Assembly (NCBI GenBank): GCA_030737835.1
Contig: JAUJYN010000033.1
Coordinates: 372,001-436,000, forward strand
Direction: 5' to 3'
DNA: 64,000 bases
Source: Acorus gramineus
Lineage: Eukaryota; Streptophyta; Magnoliopsida; Acorales; Acoraceae
Shown: positions 23,223 to 33,261 of the stretch, one piece after another
How the letters are laid out: each line of letters starts with the position of its first letter
How positions within the stretch are numbered: position 1 is the first letter of the stretch
Made by a program: the position numbers and the translations under genes
The notes under the pieces: generated by a model
What the model saw: only the letters and a program-made list of their open reading frames with translations
What the model was told of the DNA's origin: nothing
Database searches by the model: none

Positions 23223-23246
23223 GTGGTTCGTACTTCGCCGAACCAC
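23223..23246 (-). promoter_or_regulatory. Conserved hairpin with compensatory stem
   Basis: Perfect 8-bp arms GTGGTTCG/CGAACCAC (23223-23230, 23239-23246) with an 8-nt loop, next to a CACCCTCACCCTCACCC run. Compared with GTGGGTCG/CGACCCAC at 21857 and 11711, the G-C pair is replaced by T-A on both sides of the stem. The same version is at 29234-29257. Confidence 0.65.
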
Positions 23247-24343
23247 CTCACCCTCACCCTCACCCATCCATGGGTGACATAGGATTTTGGGACTGATAAT
23301 CATCTATTCACCAATCCAGTAGGTCGCTCATCGCCAACCCACTACACCCTCACCCTCACCCATCCATGGGTGACATAAGATTTTGGGACTGACTAGGCTG
23401 TTGGTCACCCTTGGTCCACCGATAGCTCTCCCTCCACTCCGTAGGCCGCCTGGTCTACTCCCACATTCAGCACAGTCCGAAACCAAATCAGGAGGTGCCT
23501 ACTAATGGGAGCCCTCTATCAGGAAGGCCCTGTCTAACGTTGGGGGTAGCCTCTACCGGATCCAACGCAGGGAACAGAACAGCCTATCCATACGCATATG
23601 ATCCACTCGGATCCGCCGACAATACATCTCTACAACTCAAATGTCATGAATTCCTCTGAATTCAACCGGATGCATCTCCACGATGCGGGGAAACAGTACA
23701 ATCAAAAGCAGTGTTGGAATATCACTGGGGGAAAGAAACTCGGGAGGGCGGCGTGAGTTCCCGATACAGGGTACCCCGACAACCAAACAAGGAACACGGA
23801 GTACCCTAACACGGGTCTCACCGCTGTCCTCGCAAGGTCCCTCCCCTATAATATTCACTACTCATGCTAATAATCATACTAATCATACAACATTACTTAT
23901 AATATTATTGGGACTAGAAACCTTGGGAGGGCAGCCTGAGGTCCCGATACAGGACATCCCGACAACCAAACAAGGAACACGGAGTACCCTAACACGGGTC
24001 TCAGCGTTGACCTCGCAAGGCTCCTCCCTATAATATTATCCTAAGGCATGCGATCTAACAGATACCAGCATTTAATTTAATAAATAAAACTAGTAGGACG
24101 CATGCATAGGCCGGGTTTCCTAGCATGTAAACAGGGGACATGCTGCATGGCTCATACGCATATCCTAAGGGTGCAAGTCCCTAACAGAAAAGCCTAGGGT
24201 AACATGCATTTCTACACATAATTCACAAAAGCATGGATTACATATTATTGCCAGTTAATATTTATCCATGTCGCCCCAGGAGAGGTCGGTATACGCCCAA
24301 GTGCGTATAACACCTCTCGACTGGGTTGGATTGTCCCACTCAC

Positions 24344-24380
24344 CAGTGATCGGGGTCAACGCGCGACCGTCTGTCGAGAT
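24344..24380 (-). promoter_or_regulatory. Putative LTR micro-exon (minus-strand element)
   Basis: On minus, CTTGCAG precedes a 37-nt segment starting ATCTCGACAGACGG, which is followed by GTGAGTGGG. The same arrangement occurs in the 5' LTR near 30354-30390. Confidence 0.4.
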
Positions 24381-25450
24381 CTGCAAGACAGGTATTATTT
24401 GGTAAGTATTAATCCACAATTATCATTAAATACATAAATAAACACCCCAAACCCACAACAAGCATCCAACACCTCCCCAACAACTACCCGCGGCCTCGGC
24501 AACCACCCGCACGGCCTCGGCAACCACCCGCACGGCCTCCCGACCGCCCGGGTGCACCGCCGCGCTTCGGCCCGCGCGTCCCGCGCTCCGCCGGCCCCTG
24601 CCCGCCGCTTGGACACGCCGCCGCACCACCCCCCGGGCTCCGCGCGCACCCCGCGCCGGCATGCGAGCACCCCGCGCGCCCCCCACGCGCAGAGCCTCGC
24701 CTCGCGCGCACCTCGCGCCACCTCGCCGCACCTCGCCACCTCCTCCGCGCGCACCTCGCGCGTCCAGCCCCTCCGGCAGCACCTCCGCGCGCACCTCGCG
24801 CGTCCAGCACCTCCGCGCGCACCCAGCCAGCAACTCGCGCGTCCAGCACCTCCGCGCGCGCCCAGACCAGCGCCCAGACCAGCGCGTCCAGCTCTTCCCG
24901 AGCGCACGCCGCCAGCCCCTGCGCCCGAGCTACCCGAGGCCACCAGCCCACACTCCTGCGTTGCCTGCCCCTCCAGCACACCCGCACGACCAAGACGGCC
25001 AGCCCCCGACCCGCGCACGCCCGCGCGCATGCCGCGCGCACGCACGCGCATCCCCGCACGCGCCCAGCTCACGCGCGGCCTGGGCTGCTGCCGCCGCTGC
25101 TTGCTGCCCGGGGCAGTGTCCCTGCCAGCCGAGCACCTCCAACCACCCCTCCCACTGCCGCCGACCACCTCCAACCACCTCCGACCCTCCTCCGACGACC
25201 CCCACTGCCGCCGACCACCCCCAAACACAAAACCTACCCCCCAAGCACACATTCATGCAAGAAAAAGAGGGAAGGAAAGCTTACCGAGGGGAGGGGAAGA
25301 CGTTCGGTAGCTCCTCGCGCGCCGAAACCTTCCTCAAAGGCTTTCCCACACCCCGATCTATCACGGCCCTCAATTTGGGTCGAAACAGAGGAGAGAGAGA
25401 GGAGGTCGGGGAGGCTAGGATCGTCGGAATTCGGATTTGAAGACACCGGA

Positions 25451-25475
25451 GTGTAGATCGGGACCCGATCTACAC
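25451..25475. promoter_or_regulatory. Perfect LTR palindrome
   Basis: Arms GTGTAGATCGGG and CCCGATCTACAC, 12 bp each, around a single base. Also at 31505-31529, 54054-54078 and 61722-61746. Confidence 0.75.
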
Positions 25476-25871
25476 TTCCCGTGCTTTAGGTTTTTGATTT
25501 TGAGGGGTGGAGGGGGCTCAAACGGAAGAAAAACGGAGGAGAGGAGAGAGAGAGTCCAAGGTCGGGGATGATGAATAGTGATTTCAAATTTTTAGATTCC
25601 ATTTATGTAATGTGCGACTTAAAAACCCGGATACGCCCCGGAACTGCGAAATTTTTGCAAACGATGCCAGAATTCGATGAAATTTTCGTGAGAGGTCTAA
25701 AATGGCACCAGGACACCAAATATGCAGTTAGATTTCCAATCGGAGTCCTCTAGCTCAGACGATAGCTAACAGTCTGAAATTATGCGGTTCCGACCAAAAA
25801 CCCTAAAAATTTTAAAACTGCCAGAACGCTCTAACGGTTACCAGCAGGTTAAAAGTGACACATATATAACA

Positions 25872-26460
25872 TTATTCCCCCCTTAGGAAATTTTGTCCCC
25901 AAAATTCGCCAAAAACATCTAGGAGGGGAAAGATGCGGATACGCGTCGAACCTGGCCTCCATGAGCTCCCAAGTGTCCTTAACACCGGAACGGTGCTGCC
26001 ATCGCACCTCGACCAACTGGACGGTCTTGGTGCGGAGCCTCCTCACGCGGCGGTCCATGATCTCAATCAACTGCTCCACGAATGACTGTCCGGCTCAGAG
26101 ACGAGCGGCTCGAACGGGATGACGTGAGCAGGATCGTGGACACCTTTACCCAACTGCGAACCCACCACTCCAAGACGGAGAGGTAAGAATTGGCGCTGAG
26201 GTGAGCCTCCGAGTAAACTCCAGGAAGCTCTCCTCGCAAGACGGGGACCACTCGAACCGGACATCCTTTCGAGTAAGGCGGTTAAGAGGAACAGCTATCT
26301 TCGAGAGACCCTCGTCAAGCTTCCTACAATAACCCGCCAAACTCGGGAAGCTCCGAATCCTTGCGGGGTTCGACGGCCTACGCCAATTCGACATAGCAAG
26401 CGTCTTACCCGGGTCCACAGATATGCCTTTACCAGAAACCACTCAGCCCAAAAGGCCTTA
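25872..26460 (-). pseudogene. Deleted pol remnant: RT connection region fused to integrase C terminus
   Basis: On minus, about 26442-26150 matches the connection region after the RT catalytic core ([33 protein letters not shown]) of the polyprotein at 49432-53604. At about 26150 it jumps to the DPAHVIPFEPLV part and continues through the chromodomain-like end (RWQHRSG, TWEL) to the stop and PPT. About 1.6 kb covering RNase H and the integrase core is missing, and several frameshifts are visible. Not functional. Confidence 0.75.
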
Positions 26461-26464
26461 ACCT

Positions 26465-27204
26465 CTAACCAAACTCGCACTTGATCTTTCATCCATCTGA
26501 TGCTTCCATGGTATCCCTTGCCTGGGAAAAGAAACCTCGGGAGGGCACCATGAAATCCCGATATAGGATACCCCGACAACCAAACAAGGAACACGAAGTA
26601 CCCTAGCCCGGGTTCCAACGCCGACCTCACAAGGCCCCTTAATCCAGAAAGGAACACTGGAAGAAGACATCATTTAAAAGAATACCACTAACTCCTCCGG
26701 ATCACCTACATCTAGATGATCGACCAACGATGTCATTCAACATCCTTTGCAAGACCGGACCCAACATCATTGGGAACGGTCCAACAGAAATTGGGTTACG
26801 AGCGACCCGCCTTCGCCTCATCCACACCCTCACTCCCGAAAGGAGACATTTTGGGACTTTGGGAGAGACTTAGACTGCTCTCTACCCCTGGTCCACCGGT
26901 AGCCTCTCCCCGCTCCGTAGCTCGCCTGGTCCTCTGACCGGGAGCCTGTCTAACGCCGGGGCTGTACTACGCGGATCCAACTAAGGGGAGAGCGATTCCA
27001 CGCTCGCGACACCATTCAATAATCTCTTACCGGGTAGCCCCTACCTAGCATACTCCCAAATTCAGTACCCCTCCGACTGCATCGGCGGTACCTACTGATG
27101 GGAACTCACTGCCAGGATGGCTATAACCCGGCTTCCTTAACCCAAACAACGCTCTTGACACTCACTCATCCAGATACCCCACACACTTGCATAATAACCA
27201 CCAA
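26465..27204 (-). other. LTR-like sequence embedded in the internal domain
   Basis: Between gag and the pol remnant lie blocks otherwise found only in LTRs here: GGATACCCCGACAACCAAAC plus AGGAACACGAAGTACCCTAG (26563-26604), ACACCCTCACTCCC (26824), CTCTACCCCTGGTCCACCGG (26879), GGCGGTACCTACTGATGGGA (27084) and a degraded GCAAAG-type segment. The orientation equals that of the element's own LTRs. This is a chimera and not part of a normal Gypsy interior. Confidence 0.65.
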
Positions 27205-28581
27205 TTACACACACACTATCCTTATACTAGAAAGCTGGGAACACAAGATGATACCTCGAACCATGACACCCGAAGGCTGCGCCTCCTCGGCCGTAAGCGC
27301 TGCAACTCTGCCTTGAACCAACCGCGGCTGAGGAACAGGAGCACGCCTCGCCGGCTGCACTGGCTGCTGCTGGCGCTGAGGCTGCTGCTGCTGCTGCTGG
27401 CGCGGAAGCTGCTGCTGCAAGAACTGCGGCTGCTGAGGTGGCACTCGGGGTCGATCAGCATCTGGGCAATTGTATCTGATATGCCCGATGCGCTGGCAAT
27501 GAAAACAGCGCCGCTTCTCCGGCTGCCAGGACTGGATGGGCACTGCTGCAATGGGTGCCGGATCCCATACTGGCACCGCATCTGCTGGAGGAGAGGCAGC
27601 CGCTGACTGCTCGAAGCGGGGCCTCTTCCTCTTGCGCTGCCCCTGGTCCTGACTCCCGGAAGGACCCTGATCTGCAGAAGGGGTCGAAGCCCGCACTTGA
27701 ATCCCGAGGTCTCTCTCGACAGTCTTCGCCCGCGAGACCAAGTCGGAGAACCTCGTGAAAGCCTGGGCGGTGACGTGCACTCGGATGGCATTGCTCAGAC
27801 CGAGCTCAAACCGACGGCACCTCGTCCCTTCATCCATCACCAACGCTGGAGCGAACCTGGAAAGGCTCGTGAAGCGCGTAGAGTAGTCAGCGACGGACAT
27901 AGTGCCCTGAGTCAGCTGCTCAAACTCCCGCTCCACTAGCTGCCGCGCCGAGAACGGGAAGTACTCATCCAAGAAGTACCTCCGGAATCCCGCCCATGAA
28001 AGCCGCTCCACTCCCTCTGGAATGTCCACCACTCGGGTAGCCCACCAGTCGGCGGCGTCACCCTTCAGCATAAAGGTGGCCAGGGAGACTCGCTGGCGAT
28101 CGGTGCAAAGCATGGCCGCGAAGATCACATCCACCTCCCTCAACCAACGCTCTGGCGCAAGAGGATCTGCCGACTGCCCATGAAACTCGGGAGGATGGAG
28201 CTTCAGAAAGGCGTTGAGGCCGCTCTGCTGCACCCGCGCTGCCGCCTCTAGCTCCTCCTCCCTCTGCAGGGGATCCTCAACTCCAACTGCCGGAACTGCC
28301 ACCGGAACTGGGGGTACATCGGGTACCACAGGCGGATCTACCACCAAGGGGACCGGCGGAACTGCCTCGCGGGTCGCCCTCAGCTCCTGAATCTCCCTAG
28401 CCTGCTCTGCAATCATCCGCGTCTGTGTCTCCACCAAATCAGCCAACCGAGCGAAAGCACGCTCCCAAGCAGGTGGCTCCTGCGTCAAGGGCTCTCCGGT
28501 AGCATCCTCGTCTCTGGTAGGTCCGGAAACCTCCAAAGACCGAGAGGGACCTCGTCCGCGCCGTCCTCTGCGAGGAGGCAT
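27205..28581 (-). CDS. Gag polyprotein (Tekay/Del-type), open reading frame of 458 codons
   Basis: Starts MPPRRGRRGRGPSR, the same start as the Gag at 48793. A retrotransposon Gag capsid domain is at about residues 120-260 ([55 protein letters not shown]). A CCHC zinc knuckle (CFHCQRIGHIRYNC) is at about 358-371, and a Gln-rich linker follows at about 385-420. It ends in VRGIILCSQLS, just where the protease would begin, then a short unrelated tail and stop at the junction with LTR-like sequence. Gag packages element RNA in virus-like particles. Unlike the copy at 48793 the frame is unbroken, so this is a gag-only element. The true original product would be a Gag-Pol fusion. Expression is unknown. 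Confidence 0.85.
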   Translation of the reverse strand: MPPRRGRRGRGPSRSLEVSGPTRDEDATGEPLTQEPPAWERAFARLADLVETQTRMIAEQAREIQELRATREAVPPVPLVVDPPVVPDVPPVPVAVPAVGVEDPLQREEELEAAARVQQSGLNAFLKLHPPEFHGQSADPLAPERWLREVDVIFAAMLCTDRQRVSLATFMLKGDAADWWATRVVDIPEGVERLSWAGFRRYFLDEYFPFSARQLVEREFEQLTQGTMSVADYSTRFTSLSRFAPALVMDEGTRCRRFELGLSNAIRVHVTAQAFTRFSDLVSRAKTVERDLGIQVRASTPSADQGPSGSQDQGQRKRKRPRFEQSAAASPPADAVPVWDPAPIAAVPIQSWQPEKRRCFHCQRIGHIRYNCPDADRPRVPPQQPQFLQQQLPRQQQQQQPQRQQQPVQPARRAPVPQPRLVQGRVAALTAEEAQPSGVMVRGIILCSQLSSIRIVCV

Positions 28582-28681
28582 ATCAGCACCCTAAGAAAAC
28601 CAGACACTAGGATCAGAATACTCATCGAAATCCTAGGACTCATCTCTACGAAAGGAAGACTATTGGCTCTGACAGGACCAG

Positions 28682-28693
28682 GCTCTGATACCA
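28682..28693 (-). other. Primer binding site of the minus-strand element
   Basis: On minus TGGTATCAGAGC, a few bases inside the 5' LTR (28699). Complementary to initiator Met tRNA. Confidence 0.85.
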
Positions 28694-28698
28694 ACTTT

Positions 28699-31600
28699 TG
28701 TCACGCCCCAGGGCGGCCAACCCCGGGACGCGGCAAATGTATATATATCATATCAGAAACCTACACAGGAGGTCAAATGCATATACTCTAAACCACAAAT
28801 AAAATGACAACACATATCAAATAGGGCTGACATAATATATATACAATATAGCGGAAGCAAAAGACTGAATCTGTGAATAAACATTCTACAGACTCGATAC
28901 ACAATCATACGTCCTGTGAGAGCCAATATACACAATACACAACTGAACATATACAACACGTGCCAAGCACGGAAATAAATACATACAGCCAAGGAAAGGG
29001 ATGCTGACAGCCTCTGGTACTCGCGGACGTAGCGCTGCTCCGCTACTGAAGAAATCCCTCGGAAAGCTCCAACTGCTGCTCCGGCTCCAGCTCAGGCTCA
29101 GTGACCACTGGGGAAAAACATGTGCGAGGGGTGAGCCACACGCTCAGTGAACAGCACAACCCATGCATCACAGACAATATTTACCACAATTCCATTATTT
29201 TATCCAGCCATCAATACATAACAACATAAACCAGTGGTTCGTACTTCGCCGAACCACCACACCCTCACCCTCACCCATCCATGGGTGACATAGGATTTTG
29301 GGACTGATAATCATCTATTCACAAATCCAGTAGGTCGCTCATCGCCAACCCACTACACCCTCACCCTCACCCATCCATGGGTGACATAGGATTTTGGGAC
29401 TGACTAGGCTGTTGGTCACCCTTGGTCCACCGATAGCTCTCCCTCCACTCCGTAGGCCGCCTGGTCTACTCCCACATTCAGCACAGTCCGAAACCAAATC
29501 AGGAGGTGCCTACTAATGGGAGCCCTCTGTCAGGAAGGCCCTGTCTAACGCTGAGGGTAGCCTCTACCGAATCCAACGCAGGGAACAGAACAGCCTATCC
29601 ATACGCATATGATCCACTCGGATCCGCCGATAATACATCTCTACAACTCAAATGTCATGAATTCCTCTGAATTCAACCGGATGCATCTCCACGATGCGGG
29701 GAAACAGTACAATCAAAAGCAGTGTTGGAATATCACTGGGGGAAAGAAACTCGGGAGGGCGGCGTGAGTTCCCGATACAGGGTACCCCGACAACCAAACA
29801 AGGAACACGGAGTACCCTAACACGGGTCTCACCGCTGTCCTCGCAAGGTCCCTCCCCTATAATATTCACTACTCATGCTAATAATCATACTAATCATACA
29901 ACATTACTTATAATATTATTGGGACTAGAAACCTTGGGAGGGCAGCCTGAGGTCCCGATACAGGACATCCCGACAACCAAACAAGGAACACGGAGTACCC
30001 TAACACGGGTCTCAGCGTTGACCTCGCAAGGCTCCTCCCTATAATATTATCCTAAGGCATGCGATCTAACAGATACCAGCATTTAATTTAATAAATAAAA
30101 CTAGTAGGACGCATGCATAGGCCGGGTTTCCTAGCATGTAAACAGGGGACATGCTGCATGGCTCATACGCATATCCTATGGGTGCAAGTCCCTAACAGAA
30201 AAGCCTAGGGTAACATGCATTCTACATTTAATTCACACAAACATGGATTACATATTATTGCAAGTTAATATTCGTCCATGTCGCCCCAGGAGAGGTCGGT
30301 ATACGCCCAAGTGCGTATAACACCTCTCTACTGGGTTGGATTGTCCCACTCACCAGTGATCGGGGTCAACGCGCGACCGTCTGTCGAGATCTGCAAGACA
30401 GGTATTATTTGGTAAGTATTAATCCACAATTATCATTAAATACATAAATAAACACCCCAAACCCACAACAAGCATCCAACACCTCCCCAACAACTACCCG
30501 CGGCCTCGGCAACCACCCGCACGGCCTCGGCAACCCCCCGCACGGCCTCCCGACCGCCCGGGTGCACCGCCGCGCTTCGGCCCGCGCGTCCCGCGCTCCG
30601 CCGGCCCCTGCCCGCCGCTTGGAGACGCCGCCGCACCACCTCCGGGCTCCGCGCGCACCCCGCGCCGGCATGCGAGCACCCCGCGCGCCCCCCACGCGCA
30701 GAGCCTCGCCTCGCGCGCACCTCGCTCCACCTCGCCGCACCTCGCCACCTCCTCCGCGCGCACCTCGCGCGTCCAGCCCCTCCGGCAGCACCTCCGCGCG
30801 CACCTCGCGCGTCCAGCACCTCCGCGCGCGCCCAGGCCAGCAACTCGCGCGTCTAGCACCTCCGCGCGCGCCCAGGCCAGCAACTCGCGCGTCCAGCACC
30901 TCCGCGCGCGCCCAGACCAGCGCCCAGACCAGCTCGTCCAGCTCTTCCCGAGCGCACGCCGCCAGCCCCTGCGCCCAAGCTACCCGAGGCCACCAGCCCA
31001 CACTCCTGCGTTGCCTGCCCCTCCAGCACACCCGCACGACCAAGACGGCCAGCCCCCGACCCGCGCACGCCCGTGCGCATGCCGCGCGCACGCACGCCCG
31101 CGCGCGCACGCGCATCCCCGCACGCGCCCAGCTCACGCGCGGCCTGGGCTGCTGCCACCGCTGCTTGCTGCCCGGGGCAGTGTCCCTGCCAGCCGAGCAC
31201 CTCCAACCACCCCTCCCACTGCCGCCGACCACCTCCGACCCTCCTCCGACGACCCCCACCGCCGCCGACCACCCCCAAACACAAAACCTACCCCCCAAGC
31301 ACACATTCATGCAAGAAAAAGAGGGAAGGAAAGCTTACCGAGGGGAGGGGAAGACGTTCGGTAGCTCCTCGCGCGCCGAAACCTTCCTCAAAGTCTTTCC
31401 CACACCCCGATCTATCACGGCCCTCGATTTGGCTCGAAACAGAGGAGAGAGAGAGGAGGTCGGGGAGGCTAGGATCGTCGGAATTCGGATTTGAAGACAC
31501 CGGAGTGTAGATCGGGACCCGATCTACACTTCCCGTGCTTTAGGTTTTTGATTTTGAGGGGTGGAGGGGGCTCAAACGGAAGAAAAACGGAGGAGAGGAG

Positions 31601-31926
31601 AGAGAGAGTCCAAGGTCGGGGATGATGAATAGTGATTTCAAATTTTTAGATTCCATTTATGTAATGTGCGACTTAAAAACCCGGATACGCCCCGGAACTG
31701 TGAAATTTTTGCAAACGATGCCAGAATTCGATGAAATTTTCGTGGGAGGTCTAAAATGGCACCAGGACACCAAATATGCAGTTAGATTTTCAATCGGAGT
31801 CCTCTAGCTTAGACGATAGCTAACAGTCTGAAATTATGCGGTTCCGACCAAAAACCCTAAAAATTTTTAAAACTGCCAGGACGCTCTAACGGTTACCAGC
31901 AGGTTAAAAATGACACAAATATAACA
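28699..31926 (-). repeat. 5' LTR of the minus-strand element
   Basis: 3228 bp, co-linear with 22686-25871 and nearly identical. Visible differences are small indels in the GC-rich array (30480-31140) and scattered substitutions. The palindrome is at 31505-31529. Confidence 0.9.
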
Positions 31927-32261
31927 ATTTCTGCGCGAGAGCAGAGGAACTCCTCGCGTCCGAGCAACGCATCTATAAGGGAGTTCAAGCGTATTCGATA
32001 TCATCGATATGTGATTATCGAGAGTAGTTGATCTAGGTGGTTCGCATTGTGAGCATGGAATTGTTCTCCCCTTCATCAGATCCGCGTTGAAGCTGCCCGG
32101 TGTTGTAGCTGTCCTGCGAGGTGCTCCCAGGTACTACTCATGACGCTTGTTGGTGCGCCCATACGGTAGAGGTAGGGGTCATGGGAGGCTACCCAGGAGA
32201 GGGCTACCGGATGACGAAGGGTGTAGAGCCGTTGGTTTTCCCCCAACAGTCCCGTGTCACC

Positions 32262-32312
32262 CTTAGGGGTGAGGGTGAGGGTGAGTTGGGAGTCACGTAG
32301 TCACGTGACTCT
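32262..32312 (+). promoter_or_regulatory. G-rich run followed by hairpin (divergent stem)
   Basis: GGGGTGAGGGTGAGGGTGAG is followed by GAGTCACG...CGTGACTC, an 8-bp hairpin with loop TAGTCA. Stem bases are wholly different from those of the group S hairpin, but position and pairing are kept. Confidence 0.5.
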
Positions 32313-33261
32313 CATACCCGTTGAGTATACTTCGAGTATCTTATGCCTAACGCTTTGAGGTATCGTAGTGACATCTCTTCCTCATAGCGGAGGGACCGGT
32401 TGTATTATGTTATCCAATAACACCAGGTGTTATGGTTAACCTTTGTTTTCTCCCCAGGTGTCCCACGAGTTTCCCTTTGGGGCGGGGATGGGGGTGACAT
32501 GAAGTCATGTCGCTACGTGACCCATTTGTTTGTTCGTCTGTTCCCTTAATTGTTGGGTCCGGTTATGTATCGATGATTGAGAGACATTGGTGGGTAGTTA
32601 TCTCGTTATAGATAATCCAATAATGTTGTGTGGACCAGTAATCCCACGTCTCTTTCACAAACGGTATGGTCTCTCCCCAAGAGTCCCAAGAGTCTCCCTC
32701 CGGGAGTGAGGGCAAGGGTGAGGTGTGGTCGCGCCACCGCATCACCTTGTTATCCATTGGGCTTCCCACCCATGTTTTCCTTGAAAGGAAATTGCCTTAA
32801 CATTTAATTGTTGTAATGGTGTTTGGCTTCCACCCACTCACTGAGCTTGTAGCTCACCCCTCGTGCACTGTTTCTTCTCTAGGAGCGGTGTTGGGTGTGG
32901 AGCTGAAGCTTCCCTGTGGCGTGGTCTTGCGTGCGTGGAGCGTCTCATCTAGCAGTTGGCGAGTGCGAGGCTGTCAGCAGTCCTAGAGTCATGTATTTGT
33001 TAATCGTGCATGTTGCAGTAGTTGTATTTTATTTGGACTAGACTTGGCTCTCACAGGATAGTGATTGTGTATTCGAGTTGTAATAATGTTTTGGTTTACA
33101 TACTTATTGATATTTTTATGCTTCCGCTTTTCAGTTAGCTATCACTTATCTTTTCTTTGCGGTCATATGTTTTATGTTGGAGTTATTGTTGACCTCAGGT
33201 ATTGATAGCTGATATAATTTATATTGTCAGTTCTCAGAGATGGCCTCCCTGGGGCGTGACA

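Larger units (their letters stand above)
22686..25871 (-). repeat. 3' LTR of the minus-strand element
   Basis: 3186 bp. On minus: TGTTATATATGTGTC start, palindrome at 25451-25475, GC-rich array (25110-24480), micro-exon-like segment 24380-24344 followed by GTGAGT, two-tier hairpin at 24290-24318, two direct copies of a CCTTGGGAGG...CAAGGC block (23680-24030), two G-rich-run-plus-hairpin modules (23223-23262, 23318-23365), and terminus GGGGCGTGACA. Confidence 0.9.
22686..31926 (-). mobile_element. Tekay/Del-type LTR element with gag but deleted and chimeric pol
   Basis: LTRs on minus are 31926-28699 (5') and 25871-22686 (3'), each about 3.2 kb and nearly identical by eye. The perfect target duplication is ATTTC (22681-22685, 31927-31931). 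The interior is only 2.8 kb: PBS (28682-28693), an open gag (28581-27205), a block of LTR-like sequence (about 27200-26465), a fragment of the RT connection region (about 26442-26150) joined directly to the integrase C terminus/chromodomain end (about 26140-25900), and a PPT (25872-25886). Protease, most of RT, RNase H and the integrase core are missing. It is inserted into the LTR at 17824-33261 and cannot encode its own pol. Confidence 0.9.
17824..33261 (+). mobile_element. Solo LTR (about 3.6 kb) split by two nested insertions
   Basis: It starts TGTTGTGCATGTG at 17824 and ends GGGGCGTGACA at 33261, with the perfect target duplication TTTAT at 17819-17823 and 33262-33266. The LTR itself occupies 17824-19820, 22412-22685 and 31932-33261. 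Removing a solo LTR (19821-22406) and a minus-strand element (22686-31926), each with one copy of its own duplication, leaves a continuous LTR that parallels the copy at 4109-7124. It carries the U3 block (GATCGGAGTCACTAAAATTT), a (CT)n tract (18180-18217), a donor-like GGTGAGTTG (18329), the GC-rich array (18665-18930), a micro-exon-like segment at 19033-19068 whose acceptor has become GCAA, a hairpin (19096-19130) and a G-rich-run module (32262-32310). No internal region remains. Confidence 0.9.

Noticed and set aside
24552..25310. Pro/Ala/Arg-rich frame in the LTR of the minus-strand element
   Set aside because: Compositional; lies wholly in the LTR.
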